A stretch of DNA of 64,000 bases, from NCBI RefSeq assembly GCF_002632485.1, contig NZ_NIBU01000005.1, forward strand, positions 62,001-126,000. The letters run 5' to 3'. Origin of the DNA: Xenorhabdus innexi. Its GTDB lineage: Bacteria > Pseudomonadota > Gammaproteobacteria > Enterobacterales > Enterobacteriaceae. The notes beneath the pieces are model-generated. The model searched no databases, was not told the DNA's origin, and was given only the letters and a program-made list of their open reading frames with translations. The position numbers and the translations under genes were made by a program. Every line of letters begins with the position of its first letter. Positions within the stretch are counted from its first letter, which is position 1. Of the stretch, positions 41,905 to 52,274 are shown in pieces.

Positions 41905-42651
41905 ATGTTTACTGTCATTATCCCTGCACGTTTTGCTTCATCCCGCCTGCCCGGAAAGCCGTTGGCTGATATTCATGGTAAGCCGATGATTGTGCGGGTT
42001 ATGGAGCGAGCTATTCGTTCCGGTGCCGGTCGTGTGATCGTAGCCACAGATAATCAGGCTGTTTTTGATGCCGTTACTGCTGCGGGTGGTGAAGCCTGTA
42101 TGACCAGTGAAAACCATCATTCAGGTACAGAACGTTTGGCAGAGGTTATCGATAAATACCAATTTGCCGATGATGAAATTATTGTAAACGTTCAGGGTGA
42201 TGAGCCGCTTATTCCTGAGCAAATCATCAGGCAGGTTGCTGATAATTTAGCCGGAAGTGATGCGGGTATGGCAACACTTGCCGTTCAGATCCAGAATGCA
42301 GAAGAAGCGTTTAATCCGAATGCGGTCAAAGTGGTGATGGATGCTCAGGGTTATGCGCTCTATTTTTCCCGTGCCACCATTCCGTGGGAGCGGGATCGTT
42401 TTATGCAGTCCAAAGAGACTATCGGGAATAATTTCCTGCGCCATATCGGGATTTATGCATACAGAGCCGGATTTATACGTCGCTATGTGCAGTGGGAACC
42501 AAGCCCATTGGAAAATATCGAAATGCTCGAACAATTACGGGTGCTTTGGTATGGGGAAAAAATCCATGTTGCGAAGGCGCTACAGGCGCCGGGGGCTGGC
42601 GTAGACACCCCGGAAGATTTGGAAGCAGTCAGAAAGGCTTTTGCAGTCTGA
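41905..42651 (+). CDS. kdsB: CMP-Kdo synthetase (3-deoxy-manno-octulosonate cytidylyltransferase)
   Basis: 248 residues, the family length. N-terminal nucleotide-binding [35 protein letters not shown], the metal-site segment [15 protein letters not shown] and [44 protein letters not shown] are all intact. It activates Kdo with CTP for attachment to lipid A in the cytosol, functionally linked to msbA and lpxK upstream. It is the last gene of the run before a strong terminator. Confidence 0.98.
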   Translation: MFTVIIPARFASSRLPGKPLADIHGKPMIVRVMERAIRSGAGRVIVATDNQAVFDAVTAAGGEACMTSENHHSGTERLAEVIDKYQFADDEIIVNVQGDEPLIPEQIIRQVADNLAGSDAGMATLAVQIQNAEEAFNPNAVKVVMDAQGYALYFSRATIPWERDRFMQSKETIGNNFLRHIGIYAYRAGFIRRYVQWEPSPLENIEMLEQLRVLWYGEKIHVAKALQAPGAGVDTPEDLEAVRKAFAV

Positions 42652-42689
42652 GATAAGAAAATAATAAAACATAGTAGTAGCAAGCGGGT

Positions 42690-42742
42690 CATAGTAGTTA
42701 TAGGTCATAGTATTTATAGACCATAGTATTTATAGACCATAG
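42690..42742. repeat. 16-bp tandem repeat downstream of kdsB
   Basis: Three consecutive 16-base units at 42690, 42706 and 42722. The second and third are identical (CATAGTATTTATAGAC) and the first differs at three positions. A fourth unit begins (CATAG) at 42738. The array lies just ahead of the kdsB terminator. Confidence 0.9.
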
Positions 42743-42743
42743 C

Positions 42744-42776
42744 AATTAGGCGATTAAATTCGCCTAATTTTTTTCT
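42744..42776 (+). terminator. kdsB terminator
   Basis: A 10-bp perfect stem AATTAGGCGA/TCGCCTAATT (42744-42753, 42760-42769) with a six-base loop is followed by a long T-run. It can also act on the convergent elyC transcript. Confidence 0.93.
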
Positions 42777-42807
42777 GGCTACTCAGCGATAACGATAAAC
42801 ATCATAA

Positions 42808-43602
42808 TTAATTTTCACTCTTTTTATCTGTACCTGAAGGCTTAATTGCCTGCCAGATTTTACCCAGAGTTTCATACCATGCCCGCTCTGTATGAGAAAA
42901 ATAATAGGATGACGGAGTGTATTTTTCCCAATTATATAGTGGGGTTGTGGTTGCCAGTTGATTTGCCGGGCCGGGAATAGGGTGCATACCATGCTGTTCA
43001 AAAAATTTCAGAGAACGAGTCATATGGTTTGCGGATGTAACCAGAATAAAAGGTTGCTGACCGACGACTTTTTCAACTTCAGTAGCTTCTTCTTCTGTAT
43101 CCAGCGGATCTTTTAATGCTATTGTGTCTGCTACAGGAACCCCCATAGATTGTGCTACCATAGCAGCGATTTCTGCACTGCTGATTGAATTCACACCTTT
43201 ACCACCGGTAAAAATCATTTTAGCACCGGGATTAAGGCGGTATAACCGGATGCCTTCAGTCACTCGGGGCAGACTATTACTGGTAAGGTTGGCACTGGGT
43301 GCCCATTCCGGGTTATACGTAAAGCCACCACCAAGAACAACAATATATTTTACCGGGGTCTGATGTGCTGCATCAGGCTCGTAACGCTGAGTATATTTCC
43401 CTTCAACAGGAAGTAGTAAATAGTCAGCAACGGGCTGTAAGCTCAATAAAAGTAGAGCAAGCCAGCTCAAGGAGAGAATTGTCTTTCCTGTTTTTTGCCA
43501 ACGGGTAAACCACAGCAGGAGTAAAGCTGCTAAAGCGATTAAAATGATTAAAGGGAGCGGCATTAATAGCGCACCAACGTATTTTTTTAGCAGGAATAGC
43601 AT
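42808..43602 (-). CDS. elyC: ElyC, DUF218 envelope biogenesis factor
   Basis: 264 residues (E. coli ElyC/YcbC 259). Two N-terminal membrane helices (ALLMPLPLIILIALAALLLLWF and LSLSWLALLLLSLQPVADYLLL) are followed by a periplasmic DUF218 domain with YIVVLGGGFTYNPEWAPSANLTSNSLPRVTEGIRLYRLNPGAKMIFTGG, DTEEEATEVEKVV and FILVTSANHMTRSLKFFEQHGMHPIPGPANQ. In E. coli ElyC is needed for peptidoglycan synthesis at low temperature, possibly through undecaprenyl-phosphate carrier metabolism. It is convergent with kdsB and divergent from cmoM, as in E. coli. Confidence 0.93.
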   Translation of the reverse strand: MLFLLKKYVGALLMPLPLIILIALAALLLLWFTRWQKTGKTILSLSWLALLLLSLQPVADYLLLPVEGKYTQRYEPDAAHQTPVKYIVVLGGGFTYNPEWAPSANLTSNSLPRVTEGIRLYRLNPGAKMIFTGGKGVNSISSAEIAAMVAQSMGVPVADTIALKDPLDTEEEATEVEKVVGQQPFILVTSANHMTRSLKFFEQHGMHPIPGPANQLATTTPLYNWEKYTPSSYYFSHTERAWYETLGKIWQAIKPSGTDKKSEN

Positions 43603-43794
43603 TAACTGGCCTTAATTTGATTGAATTATCACCGCACAGGGGTAAATTCAAGGGTAAAAGTAGTGAATTTACTGATTACTGTGCCAGAATAACGGTAGCA
43701 AAAATAGCACCAGACACTATATATACTTAATAGACCCTATAAATACTCCATAGATACATCAAGCTTAGTTTATTTATTAATGAGGCGTTTTTTC

Positions 43795-44580
43795 ATGCGG
43801 GATCGCAATTTCGATGATATTGCAGACAAATTTTCGCGTAATATTTACGGTACGACCAAAGGTAAAATCAGACAAGCCGTTGTCTGGCAGGATATCGAAG
43901 AATTGCTGAATCATTTGCCTCAACGATCTCTGCGTATTTTAGATGCAGGGGGCGGTGAAGGAAATATGGCCTGCCAGCTAGCTGAATTAGGCCATCAGGT
44001 CATATTATGTGACCTCTCCGAAGAAATGATCCAACGGGCAAAAAGCAATGCAGAAGAACGGGGAGTTCTTCATCGGATGGAGTTTATTCAATGTCCGGTA
44101 CAGGATATTCACCAATATATTACTCAACCTGTTGATCTAATCCTGTTCCACGCGGTATTGGAATGGATTACTGATCAAAAAGATGTGATAGAAATATTGG
44201 GAGATATCATTACGCCCGGTGGTGCACTCTCATTAATGTTTTATAATGCTAATGGGCTGGTTATGCGCAATGCCATTTTGGGTAATTTTCATTTGGCAAC
44301 ACCAAATATTCAACGCCGTCGGAAGCGCTCCCTATCGCCACAGAATCCATTAATACCTGAGCAGGTATATCAGTGGCTCACTGAACTTAATATGGAAATA
44401 ATGGCTAAAACAGGAGTCAGGGTTTTTCACGACTACCTGCAAAGTCGCCAATTGCAAAATACAGATTTTCCGGCGCTGCTTGAACTTGAACAGCGTTATT
44501 GCAGACAAGAGCCTTATATCAGCCTTGGGCGCTATATTCATGTGACGGCACGCAAGCCTACCTTAAAGAGCGAATTATGA
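43795..44580 (+). CDS. cmoM: CmoM, tRNA 5-carboxymethoxyuridine methyltransferase
   Basis: 261 residues from ATG 43795, the E. coli length, with GAGG (43782-43785) nine bases before it. The earlier ATG 43780 overlaps that site. Class I SAM methyltransferase motifs are present: motif [20 protein letters not shown], motif [19 protein letters not shown] and [12 protein letters not shown]. The C-terminus [11 protein letters not shown] is conserved. It methylates cmo5U34 of certain tRNAs to mcmo5U. Formerly called smtA, it is the first gene of the smtA-mukFEB operon, and its stop overlaps mukF (ATGA). Confidence 0.96.
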   Translation: MRDRNFDDIADKFSRNIYGTTKGKIRQAVVWQDIEELLNHLPQRSLRILDAGGGEGNMACQLAELGHQVILCDLSEEMIQRAKSNAEERGVLHRMEFIQCPVQDIHQYITQPVDLILFHAVLEWITDQKDVIEILGDIITPGGALSLMFYNANGLVMRNAILGNFHLATPNIQRRRKRSLSPQNPLIPEQVYQWLTELNMEIMAKTGVRVFHDYLQSRQLQNTDFPALLELEQRYCRQEPYISLGRYIHVTARKPTLKSEL

Positions 44581-45899
44581 GTGAATATTCCCAGACTGTT
44601 CCTGAACTTGTGTCCTGGGCCAGAAAGAATGATTTTTCCATTTCGTTGCCACCAGAGCGGTTGGCTTTTTTAATGGCAATTGCCGTACTGAACAGTGAAC
44701 GTCTTGATGGCGAAATGAGTGAAGGAGAGCTGATTGATGCTTTCCGGGAAGTCTGTAAAGGTTTTGAACAGACTTCAGAAGCGGTAGCGGTCAGGGCAAA
44801 TAATGCAATTAACGATATGGTAAGGCAAAAGCTGCTTAACCGTTTTACCAGTGAACTGGCGGATGGTAGCGCTATTTATCGCCTGACTCCATTAGGCATT
44901 GGCATCAGTGACTATTATATTCGTCAGCGTGAATTTTCCACGTTGCGTCTTTCCATGCAGCTTTCCATTGTTGCTAATGAGCTACATCGTGCGGCGGAAG
45001 CGGCTGAAGAAGGTGGCGATGAGTTCCACTGGCATCGCAATGTATTTGCACCACTCAAATATTCGGTAGCTGAAATTTTTGACAGTATTGATCTGTCACA
45101 GCGCATCATGGATGAGCAGCAAAACAGTGTAAAAACCGATATTGCAGCCTTACTCAATCAGGATTGGCAGGCCGCCATCGCTAATTGTGAGCAACTACTG
45201 TCTGAAACCTCCGGGACGCTGCGGGAGCTTCAGGATACGCTTGAAGCCGCAGGCGACAAGCTACAGGCCAACTTATTGCGGATACAGGATGCCAACATGA
45301 TGAGTGATGGCTCTGAGCTGGTGGATAAGCTGGTTTTTGATCTGCAAAGCAAACTCGACCGCATTATTAGCTGGGGGCAGCAATCCATTGATCTCTGGAT
45401 CGGTTATGACCGACATGTTCACAAATTCATCCGAACTGCGATTGATATGGATAAAAACCGCATTTTTGCCCAGCGTCTTCGCCAGTCTATCCAGAATTAT
45501 TTTGATAATCCGTGGGTGCTGAATATTGCCAGTGCAGAGCGTCTGCTGGATATGCGAGATGAAGAACTGACATTACGCAATGAAGAAGTCATGGGTGAAC
45601 TGCCGCCAGAAATGGAATACGAAGAATTTAATGAAATTCACGAGCAACTGGCGGAAATGATAGAACAGGCACTGGCAATTTACCAACAGGCTAAACTCCC
45701 TCTGGATTTGGGCGCGGTCTTGCGTGATTACCTTGCCAAATATCCACACACCCATCATTTTGATGTTGCACGTATTCTGGTGGATCAGGCAGTACGATTG
45801 GGCGTTGCAGAAGCAGATTTCTCTGGGTTGCCAGCGGAATGGTTAGCGATTAATGATTACGGAGCCAAGGTGCAGGCACATGTCATCGACACATATTGA
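44577..45899 (+). CDS. mukF: MukF, kleisin subunit of the MukBEF condensin
   Basis: 440 residues from ATG 44577, equal to E. coli MukF, starting [52 protein letters not shown]. The frame is open 26 codons upstream inside cmoM but that part is not conserved. An N-terminal winged-helix dimerisation domain, a helical middle segment that binds the MukB neck, and a C-terminal winged helix that contacts the MukB head are expected. MukF closes the MukB ring and recruits MukE. The 4-base overlap with cmoM and 20-base overlap with mukE suggest tightly coupled translation. Confidence 0.97.
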   Translation: MSEYSQTVPELVSWARKNDFSISLPPERLAFLMAIAVLNSERLDGEMSEGELIDAFREVCKGFEQTSEAVAVRANNAINDMVRQKLLNRFTSELADGSAIYRLTPLGIGISDYYIRQREFSTLRLSMQLSIVANELHRAAEAAEEGGDEFHWHRNVFAPLKYSVAEIFDSIDLSQRIMDEQQNSVKTDIAALLNQDWQAAIANCEQLLSETSGTLRELQDTLEAAGDKLQANLLRIQDANMMSDGSELVDKLVFDLQSKLDRIISWGQQSIDLWIGYDRHVHKFIRTAIDMDKNRIFAQRLRQSIQNYFDNPWVLNIASAERLLDMRDEELTLRNEEVMGELPPEMEYEEFNEIHEQLAEMIEQALAIYQQAKLPLDLGAVLRDYLAKYPHTHHFDVARILVDQAVRLGVAEADFSGLPAEWLAINDYGAKVQAHVIDTY

Positions 45900-46602
45900 A
45901 CAATTTATGCCAGTTAAACTGGCTCAGGCATTATCCAATACACTTTTCCCCGAATTAGACAGTCAGCTTCGTTCAGGGCGTCATATTGGAATGGATGATC
46001 TTGATAATCATGCTTTTCTGATGGATTTTCAGGAAGAGCTGGAAACATTTTACTCGCGTTATAACGTCGAATTGATCCGTGCACCAGAAGGTTTTTTCTA
46101 CCTGCGGCCGCGTTCAAATACGCTGATCTCCCGCTCTGTTTTATCTGAGCTGGACATGATGGTGGGTAAAATTCTGTGTTATCTCTATCTCAGCCCTGAG
46201 CGCCTGTCTAATCAGGGAATATTCACCTTTCAGGAACTGCATGAAGAGCTATTGTCATTGGCTGATGAAAACAGACTGATGAAATTGGTGAATCAGCGCT
46301 CAACCGGTTCAGATTTGGATAAACAAAAATTACAGGAAAAAGTACGCACCTCGCTGAACCGTCTGCGTCGCTTGGGGATGGCTTATTTCCTACAAAATGA
46401 CAGTAATAAATTTATGATCACCGAAGCTGTATTTCGTTTCGGTGCAGATGTACGTAGCGGTGATGATCCACGTGAGGCTCAGTTGCGGATGATCCGTGAT
46501 GGAGAAGCAATGCCCGTGGAAAGCAGTTTATCGCAGGAAAGTAATGAACACGAAGAAGCACCCACGCATTCAGCAGCCGGTGCGGAGGATGAACAGTCAT
46601 GA
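45880..46602 (+). CDS. mukE: MukE, KITE subunit of the MukBEF condensin
   Basis: 240 residues from ATG 45880 (E. coli 234), starting [20 protein letters not shown]. Two winged-helix domains include [49 protein letters not shown] and the [22 protein letters not shown] region. The acidic tail is slightly longer than in E. coli. It binds MukF and regulates MukB ATPase and DNA binding. The start lies inside mukF in another frame and the stop overlaps the mukB ATG. Confidence 0.97.
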   Translation: MSSTHIEQFMPVKLAQALSNTLFPELDSQLRSGRHIGMDDLDNHAFLMDFQEELETFYSRYNVELIRAPEGFFYLRPRSNTLISRSVLSELDMMVGKILCYLYLSPERLSNQGIFTFQELHEELLSLADENRLMKLVNQRSTGSDLDKQKLQEKVRTSLNRLRRLGMAYFLQNDSNKFMITEAVFRFGADVRSGDDPREAQLRMIRDGEAMPVESSLSQESNEHEEAPTHSAAGAEDEQS

Positions 46603-49600
46603 TTGAACGCGGTAAATTTCGCTCACTGACACTGGTAAACTGGAATGGCTTTTTCGCCAGAACGTTTGATCTTGATGAACTGGTAACGACTTTATCCGGT
46701 GGTAACGGCGCGGGTAAATCCACAACGATGGCAGCATTTGTCACGGCATTAATTCCGGATTTAACACTACTGCATTTCCGCAATACGACAGAAGCCGGAG
46801 CAACCAGTGGCTCCCGTGATAAAGGTTTGCACGGTAAACTGAGAGCTGGAGTCTGTTATTCTACGCTGGATGTGGTTAATTCCCGCCATCAGAGAGTTAT
46901 TGCCGGTGTACGTTTACAGCAGATCGCGGGACGAGATCGGAAAGTTGATATCAAACCCTTTATGATTCAGGGTGTACCCGCATCAATACAACCAACACAG
47001 TTATTAACCGAAAACATCAACGAACGTCAGGCACGCGTTCTGCCATTGAATGAACTTAAAGAGCGCCTCGAAGAGATGGATGGCGTTCAGTTCAAACAAT
47101 TTAATTCCATTACGGATTACCATTCCCTGATGTTTGATTTGGGTGTGATCCCGAAACGTTTACGTTCTGCCAGTGATCGCAGCAAGTTTTACCGTCTGAT
47201 AGAAGCATCACTGTATGGCGGGATTTCCAGCGCTATCACACGTTCATTGCGTGATTATTTGTTACCAGAAAATAGCGGTGTCAGAAAAGCATTTCAGGAT
47301 ATGGAAGCGGCTCTGCGTGAAAACCGTGTAACACTGGAAGCTATCCGTGTCACTCAGTCTGACCGTGACCTGTTTAAGCACCTCATTACTGAAGCAACAG
47401 CTTATGTTTCAGCTGACTACATGCGTCATGCCAATGAGCGCCGCGTCCATCTGGATGAAGCGTTGGCTCTACGTAGTGAATTGTTTGGCAGCCGACGGCA
47501 ATTAGTGACGGAGCAATACCGTCATGTAGAAATGGCGCGAGAACTGACTGAACAGAGTGGGGCATCCTCTGATCTGGAAATGGATTATCAGGCAGCCAGT
47601 GACCACCTGAATCTGGTTCAGACCGCTATGCGTCAGCAGGAAAAAATTGACCGCTATCAGGCCGATATCGAAGAGCTGACTTATCGGTTGGAAGAACAGA
47701 CTGAAGTCGTTGAAGAAGCGAAAGAGATGCAGGCGGAATACGAAGCTGCATCTGAGGCAGCGGAGCAGGAAGTTGACGAATTGAAAAGCCAGCTTGCTGA
47801 TTATCAGCAGGCACTGGATGTTCAGCAGACTCGCGCTATTCAGTATCAACAGGCGCTGCAAGCACTGGAGCGTGCACGTGAACTTTGCCAGCTTCCTGAA
47901 TTATCGGCAGAGAATGCTGATGAATGGCAGGAGACTTATCAGGCCAAAGAACAGCAGGCAACTGAAACCCTGTTAGCACTGGAACAAAAACTCAGTGTGG
48001 CTGATGCTGCTCATAGTCAGTTTGAACAGGCTTACCAGCTGGTGAAAAATATTGTTGGTGAAGTCAGCCGTAGCGAAGCATGGCACCGGGCCCGTGAAGT
48101 ATTGCGTGAATGGTCATCTCAACGCCATTTGGCAGAGCGTGTTCAACCGTTACGTATTCAGCTGGCTGAGCTGGAACAGCGTCTTAACAGCCAGCAAAAT
48201 GCAGAACGTATGCTGGAAGAGTTCTGTAAGCGTCATCACCAGCAATATCAGGCTGAAGATCTGGAAGTATTGCAGGGTGAATTAGAAGCCCAGTTGGAAG
48301 AATTAAGCCTGACTGCAAATGAAAGCGGTGAATCCCGTATGCAGGTGCGTCAGGAACTTGAACAGCTCAGGCAGAAAATTCAGACGTTGACTGCCCGTGC
48401 TCCAGTCTGGCTGGCGGCACAGGAAACACTGGATCAGCTTTGCGAACAGAGTGGTGAAACATTCGAAGACAGCAATGATGTCACGGAATATATGCAGCAA
48501 TTGCTGGAGCAGGAACGTGAAACCACTGTTGAACGTGATAATGTCTCAGCACAGAAACGTGAACTGGAAAAACAGATCGAACGACTGAGCCAGCCAAGTG
48601 GTGCGGAAGACAGCCGGTTGTTGGCTCTGGCGGAACGTTTCGGCGGTGTTTTACTGTCAGAAATTTATGATGACATCACTATTGATGATGCACCTTATTT
48701 TTCCGCGTTATACGGTTCCGCACGGCATGCTATTGTTGTGCCTGATCTTTCATTGGTTCGCCCACATCTGGAAGCGTTAGAAGATTGCCCGGAAGATCTC
48801 TATCTGATCGAAGGAGATCCGCAATCGTTTGATGACAGCGTGTTTGATTTTGAAGAGCAGGAAAATGCTGTTCTGGTCAAATCTTCTGATCGTCAGTGGC
48901 GTTATTCCCGCTATCCTGAAGTCCCTCTGTTCGGACGGGCGGCAAGGGAAAATCGTCTGGAAGCTCTTGGTCTGGAGCGCGATACACTGGCAGAACGTTA
49001 TGCAACGCTCTCATTTGATGTGCAGAAAATCCAGCGTGCACATCAGGCTTTCAGCCGTTTTGTCGGTAAACATTTGTCTGTGGCGTTTGATAGCGATCCT
49101 GAAATGGAAATCCGTAGCCTGAACCAGCGGAGAACTGAGCTGGAACGGGAGCTGTCACAATTTGAGTCCCACACGCAACAGAACCAACAAAAACTGACGC
49201 AGGTAAAAGAAAGCCTGTCTGTGCTGAATCGGCTGATCCCGCAAATTGCAATTTTGTTGGATGAAACCCTGATTGATCGTGTGGAAGCTGTCCGTGAAGA
49301 AATGAGTGAAGCGCAGGATGCGGCACGTTTTCTGCAACAGCATACCAACACTCTGAATAAACTTGAGCCGATGGTCTCGGTTTTGCAAAGCGATCCTCGT
49401 CAGCATGAGCAGTTGCAGCGGGATTATGAGTTGGTAAAACAGAGTCAAATCAAAGCCAAGCAACAGGCGTTTGCGTTGACTGAAGTAGTACAGCGTCGCG
49501 TGCATTTCAGTTACAGCGACTCAGCAGGCATGCTCAGTGAAAATAGTGACCTGAACGATAAGCTGCGTCAGCGTCTTGAACATGCGGAATCTGATCGCAG

Positions 49601-51056
49601 CCGTGCCCGTGAACAGCTTCGCCAGCAGCAATCACAAAGTGCTCAGTTCAGTCAGGTACTGGCTTCCCTGAAAAGTTCTTATGACACCAAACAGGATATG
49701 TTGAAAGAACTTGAACAGGAAATGAAAGATATTGGTGTTCAGGCTGATGCTAATGCCGAAAATCGTGCTCGTGAACGCCGTGATCAGCTTTATGCCTCAG
49801 TGCAGGCCAACCGTTCCCGCATCAATCAGCTTGAGAAGCAGATCGCATTCTGCGAGGCGGAAATGGAAAACCTCCAGAAGAAACTGCGTAAATCAGAGCG
49901 TGATTATTATCAGAAACGTGAGCAGGTGGTGTCTTCGAAAGCGGGTTGGTGTGCAGTGATGCGGATGGTGAAAGATAATGGTGTTGAACGCCGTCTTCAT
50001 CGCCGTGAACTGGCTTATATGGATGCTGATGCATTGCGTTCAATGTCAGATAAGGCACTGGGTGCACTGCGTCTTGCTGTAGCAGATAATGAGCATTTAC
50101 GTGATGCGTTGCGTTTATCTGAAGATCCGAAACGTCCTGAACGCAAGATTCAGTTCTTTGTAGCCGTTTATCAGCATCTGCGTGAGCGTATTCGTCAGGA
50201 TATTATTCGCACTGATGATCCGGTTGATGCTATTGAGCAGATGGAAATCGAACTGGCGCGCTTAACCGAAGAGTTAACGGCACGTGAACAAAAACTGGCG
50301 ATCAGTTCTAAAAGTGTGGCGAATATCATCCGTAAGACTATTCAGCGTGAACAGAACCGGATCAGAATGCTGAATCAGGGACTACAAATGGTTTCTTTTG
50401 GCCAGGTGGGTGGTGTACGCCTGAATGTGAACATACGTGAAAGCCACGCTGCTTTGCTGGATGTTCTGTCTGAACAACAGGAACAACATCAGGATCTGTT
50501 TAATAGCCAGCGCCTGACCTTCTCAGAAGCTATAGCTAAACTGTATCAGCGCTTAAATCCGCAAATTGATATGGGGCAGCGTTTACCTCAGACAATTGGT
50601 GAAGAATTGCTGGATTACCGTAATTACCTTGAATTAGATGTTGAGGTGAATCGTGGTTCAGATGGCTGGCTGAAAGCGGAAAGTGGCGCACTTTCTACCG
50701 GTGAGGCCATTGGTACGGGAATGTCTATTCTGGTTATGGTTGTGCAGAGTTGGGAAGAAGAGTCCCGCCGCCTGCGTGGTAAAGATATTTCCCCATGTCG
50801 CTTGCTATTCCTCGATGAAGCAGCACGTCTGGATGCGAAATCAATCGCCACACTGTTTGAATTATGTGAACGCTTACAGATGCAGCTGATTATTGCTGCT
50901 CCGGAAAATATTAGCCCGGAGAAAGGCACTACGTATAAATTAGTGCGTAAGATCTTCAATAATCAGGAACATGTGCATGTTGTGGGTTTACGAGGCTTCG
51001 GGCAGGAAACTCCCGTTATTGAACAGCGGCAGGAACAGGCTCAGGCGATCTTCTGA
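46599..51056 (+). CDS. mukB: MukB, SMC-like ATPase of the MukBEF condensin
   Basis: 1485 residues (E. coli 1486). Head domain with Walker A GGNGAGKS at 34-41; two long coiled-coil arms of Q/E/L/R-rich heptads (about 250-640 and 870-1100); a hinge between them (around [45 protein letters not shown]) that also binds topoisomerase IV in E. coli; and a C-terminal head with signature [14 protein letters not shown] and Walker [14 protein letters not shown]. It compacts and organises the chromosome with MukE and MukF. Last gene of the operon, followed by a terminator. Confidence 0.98.
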   Translation: MIERGKFRSLTLVNWNGFFARTFDLDELVTTLSGGNGAGKSTTMAAFVTALIPDLTLLHFRNTTEAGATSGSRDKGLHGKLRAGVCYSTLDVVNSRHQRVIAGVRLQQIAGRDRKVDIKPFMIQGVPASIQPTQLLTENINERQARVLPLNELKERLEEMDGVQFKQFNSITDYHSLMFDLGVIPKRLRSASDRSKFYRLIEASLYGGISSAITRSLRDYLLPENSGVRKAFQDMEAALRENRVTLEAIRVTQSDRDLFKHLITEATAYVSADYMRHANERRVHLDEALALRSELFGSRRQLVTEQYRHVEMARELTEQSGASSDLEMDYQAASDHLNLVQTAMRQQEKIDRYQADIEELTYRLEEQTEVVEEAKEMQAEYEAASEAAEQEVDELKSQLADYQQALDVQQTRAIQYQQALQALERARELCQLPELSAENADEWQETYQAKEQQATETLLALEQKLSVADAAHSQFEQAYQLVKNIVGEVSRSEAWHRAREVLREWSSQRHLAERVQPLRIQLAELEQRLNSQQNAERMLEEFCKRHHQQYQAEDLEVLQGELEAQLEELSLTANESGESRMQVRQELEQLRQKIQTLTARAPVWLAAQETLDQLCEQSGETFEDSNDVTEYMQQLLEQERETTVERDNVSAQKRELEKQIERLSQPSGAEDSRLLALAERFGGVLLSEIYDDITIDDAPYFSALYGSARHAIVVPDLSLVRPHLEALEDCPEDLYLIEGDPQSFDDSVFDFEEQENAVLVKSSDRQWRYSRYPEVPLFGRAARENRLEALGLERDTLAERYATLSFDVQKIQRAHQAFSRFVGKHLSVAFDSDPEMEIRSLNQRRTELERELSQFESHTQQNQQKLTQVKESLSVLNRLIPQIAILLDETLIDRVEAVREEMSEAQDAARFLQQHTNTLNKLEPMVSVLQSDPRQHEQLQRDYELVKQSQIKAKQQAFALTEVVQRRVHFSYSDSAGMLSENSDLNDKLRQRLEHAESDRSRAREQLRQQQSQSAQFSQVLASLKSSYDTKQDMLKELEQEMKDIGVQADANAENRARERRDQLYASVQANRSRINQLEKQIAFCEAEMENLQKKLRKSERDYYQKREQVVSSKAGWCAVMRMVKDNGVERRLHRRELAYMDADALRSMSDKALGALRLAVADNEHLRDALRLSEDPKRPERKIQFFVAVYQHLRERIRQDIIRTDDPVDAIEQMEIELARLTEELTAREQKLAISSKSVANIIRKTIQREQNRIRMLNQGLQMVSFGQVGGVRLNVNIRESHAALLDVLSEQQEQHQDLFNSQRLTFSEAIAKLYQRLNPQIDMGQRLPQTIGEELLDYRNYLELDVEVNRGSDGWLKAESGALSTGEAIGTGMSILVMVVQSWEEESRRLRGKDISPCRLLFLDEAARLDAKSIATLFELCERLQMQLIIAAPENISPEKGTTYKLVRKIFNNQEHVHVVGLRGFGQETPVIEQRQEQAQAIF

Positions 51057-51084
51057 GGATAATTTCCATCTGAATTAATAAATT

Positions 51085-51117
51085 AAAGCCGTCATTGGTG
51101 AGATGACGGCTTTTTAA
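51085..51117 (+). terminator. mukB operon terminator
   Basis: An 11-bp perfect stem AAAGCCGTCAT/ATGACGGCTTT (51085-51095, 51103-51113) with a seven-base loop is followed by TTAATT. Confidence 0.9.
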
Positions 51118-51230
51118 TTCATAAAGATAATAATCACGTTTTGAAATATGTGCATTGAATCTCATTTTCTTGAAATAAGAGTACTTATCATTCCCTCCCA
51201 TTGTGACCAAGATAAAAAGAAGGAAAAATA

Positions 51231-51944
51231 ATGCGTAAGGTAGTGTTAGCATTTAGTGCAATTGCGCTTGCTGTTGGTTTAAGTGGTGCTGCTCAGGCAA
51301 AAGTGCAAGTACCGGAACAAGTGAGTACAGGGGTCACGACAGCAGAACTTTCTCAACGTCAGGCGGTGCATTGGGTTTCAGTGGCGCAGATTGAAAAAAG
51401 TTTGCAAAATAAGCCGCCGATGGCCGTAGGATTTGATATAGATGATACAGTACTGTTTTCCAGCCCCGGTTTTTATCGAGGTCAGCTGGAATATTCACCA
51501 AATGACAATAGCTATCTGAAAAATCCGCAATTCTGGGAAAAAATGAATAACGAGTGGGATAAATTCAGCATGCCGAAGCAGATTGGCATCGATTTGGTCC
51601 AGATGCACCTGAAACGCGGTGATGACATTTATTTTATTACCGGCCGTACCAGAACTAAAACAGAAACAGTCACTAAATATTTACAGGAAGACCTCCATAT
51701 TCCTGTCAATAAAATGAATTCGGTTATCTTTGCAGGAGATGATCCCGGTAAAAATAATAAAATTAGTTGGATGAAGGATCATAAGCTGGAAATCTATTAT
51801 GGTGATGCTGACGCAGATATTGCTGCAGCCCGTGAACTGAATATTCGTGGTATTCGTATTTTGAGAGCATCAAATTCCTCCTATCAGCCGTTGCCTAAAG
51901 CGGGTAAATTTGGAGAAGAAGTCGTTATTAACTCAGAATATTAA
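51231..51944 (+). CDS. aphA: Class B acid phosphatase AphA
   Basis: 237 residues, equal to E. coli AphA. The signal peptide MRKVVLAFSAIALAVGLSGAAQA is followed by the mature protein. The DDDD-superfamily nucleophile motif is D69-I-D71-D72-T73 in VGFDIDDTVLFSSPG; VTGRT-type motif II is FITGRTRTKTETV, and IYYGDADADIAAARE carries the acidic metal ligands. The C-terminus GEEVVINSEY is family-typical. It is a periplasmic, magnesium-dependent nonspecific phosphatase and phosphotransferase. In E. coli aphA maps elsewhere, so its place between mukB and ldtD is a gene-order difference. A strong AGAAGGA ribosome-binding site is present. Confidence 0.94.
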   Translation: MRKVVLAFSAIALAVGLSGAAQAKVQVPEQVSTGVTTAELSQRQAVHWVSVAQIEKSLQNKPPMAVGFDIDDTVLFSSPGFYRGQLEYSPNDNSYLKNPQFWEKMNNEWDKFSMPKQIGIDLVQMHLKRGDDIYFITGRTRTKTETVTKYLQEDLHIPVNKMNSVIFAGDDPGKNNKISWMKDHKLEIYYGDADADIAAARELNIRGIRILRASNSSYQPLPKAGKFGEEVVINSEY

Positions 51945-52274
51945 TTTAAACACTTATCGTGTTTATTTATTATTAAAGGCACTTTAAGTGCCTTTTCTTT
52001 TTTATAACTAATATAAGTTAATTTATTATAGCAGTAATTTTCTTTTGGTTCATGTAATTGGATATAATTGAGGAGCTTTCTGTCTTAATAAGTAATTATG
52101 TATATAATTACTACTATTCTCTTCTGATAACATTGGTCTGCCGATAATTAGAATAAGTCATTGGATAGCCAAATATACCCAGTAAATTTCATGTAAAGTT
52201 TCAGGGCTGGTAAATACAGTCGGTAAACGTGTCACTATGAAAAAGGGGTATACATAAAAGCGAGGTGAACTCTT
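51945..52274. other. aphA-ldtD intergenic region
   Basis: 330 AT-rich bases. The aphA terminator lies in the first 60. The remainder should hold the ldtD promoter and ends with a GAGGTG ribosome-binding site eight bases before ATG 52275. Nothing else was recognised. Confidence 0.5.
51975..52003 (+). terminator. aphA terminator
   Basis: Stem AAAGGCAC/GTGCCTTT (51975-51982, 51988-51995) with a five-base loop is followed by TCTTTTTT. Confidence 0.92.

Noticed and set aside
42690-42742. Possible CRISPR-like array
   Set aside because: The 16-base units are directly contiguous with no spacers, and no cas genes are present in the window.
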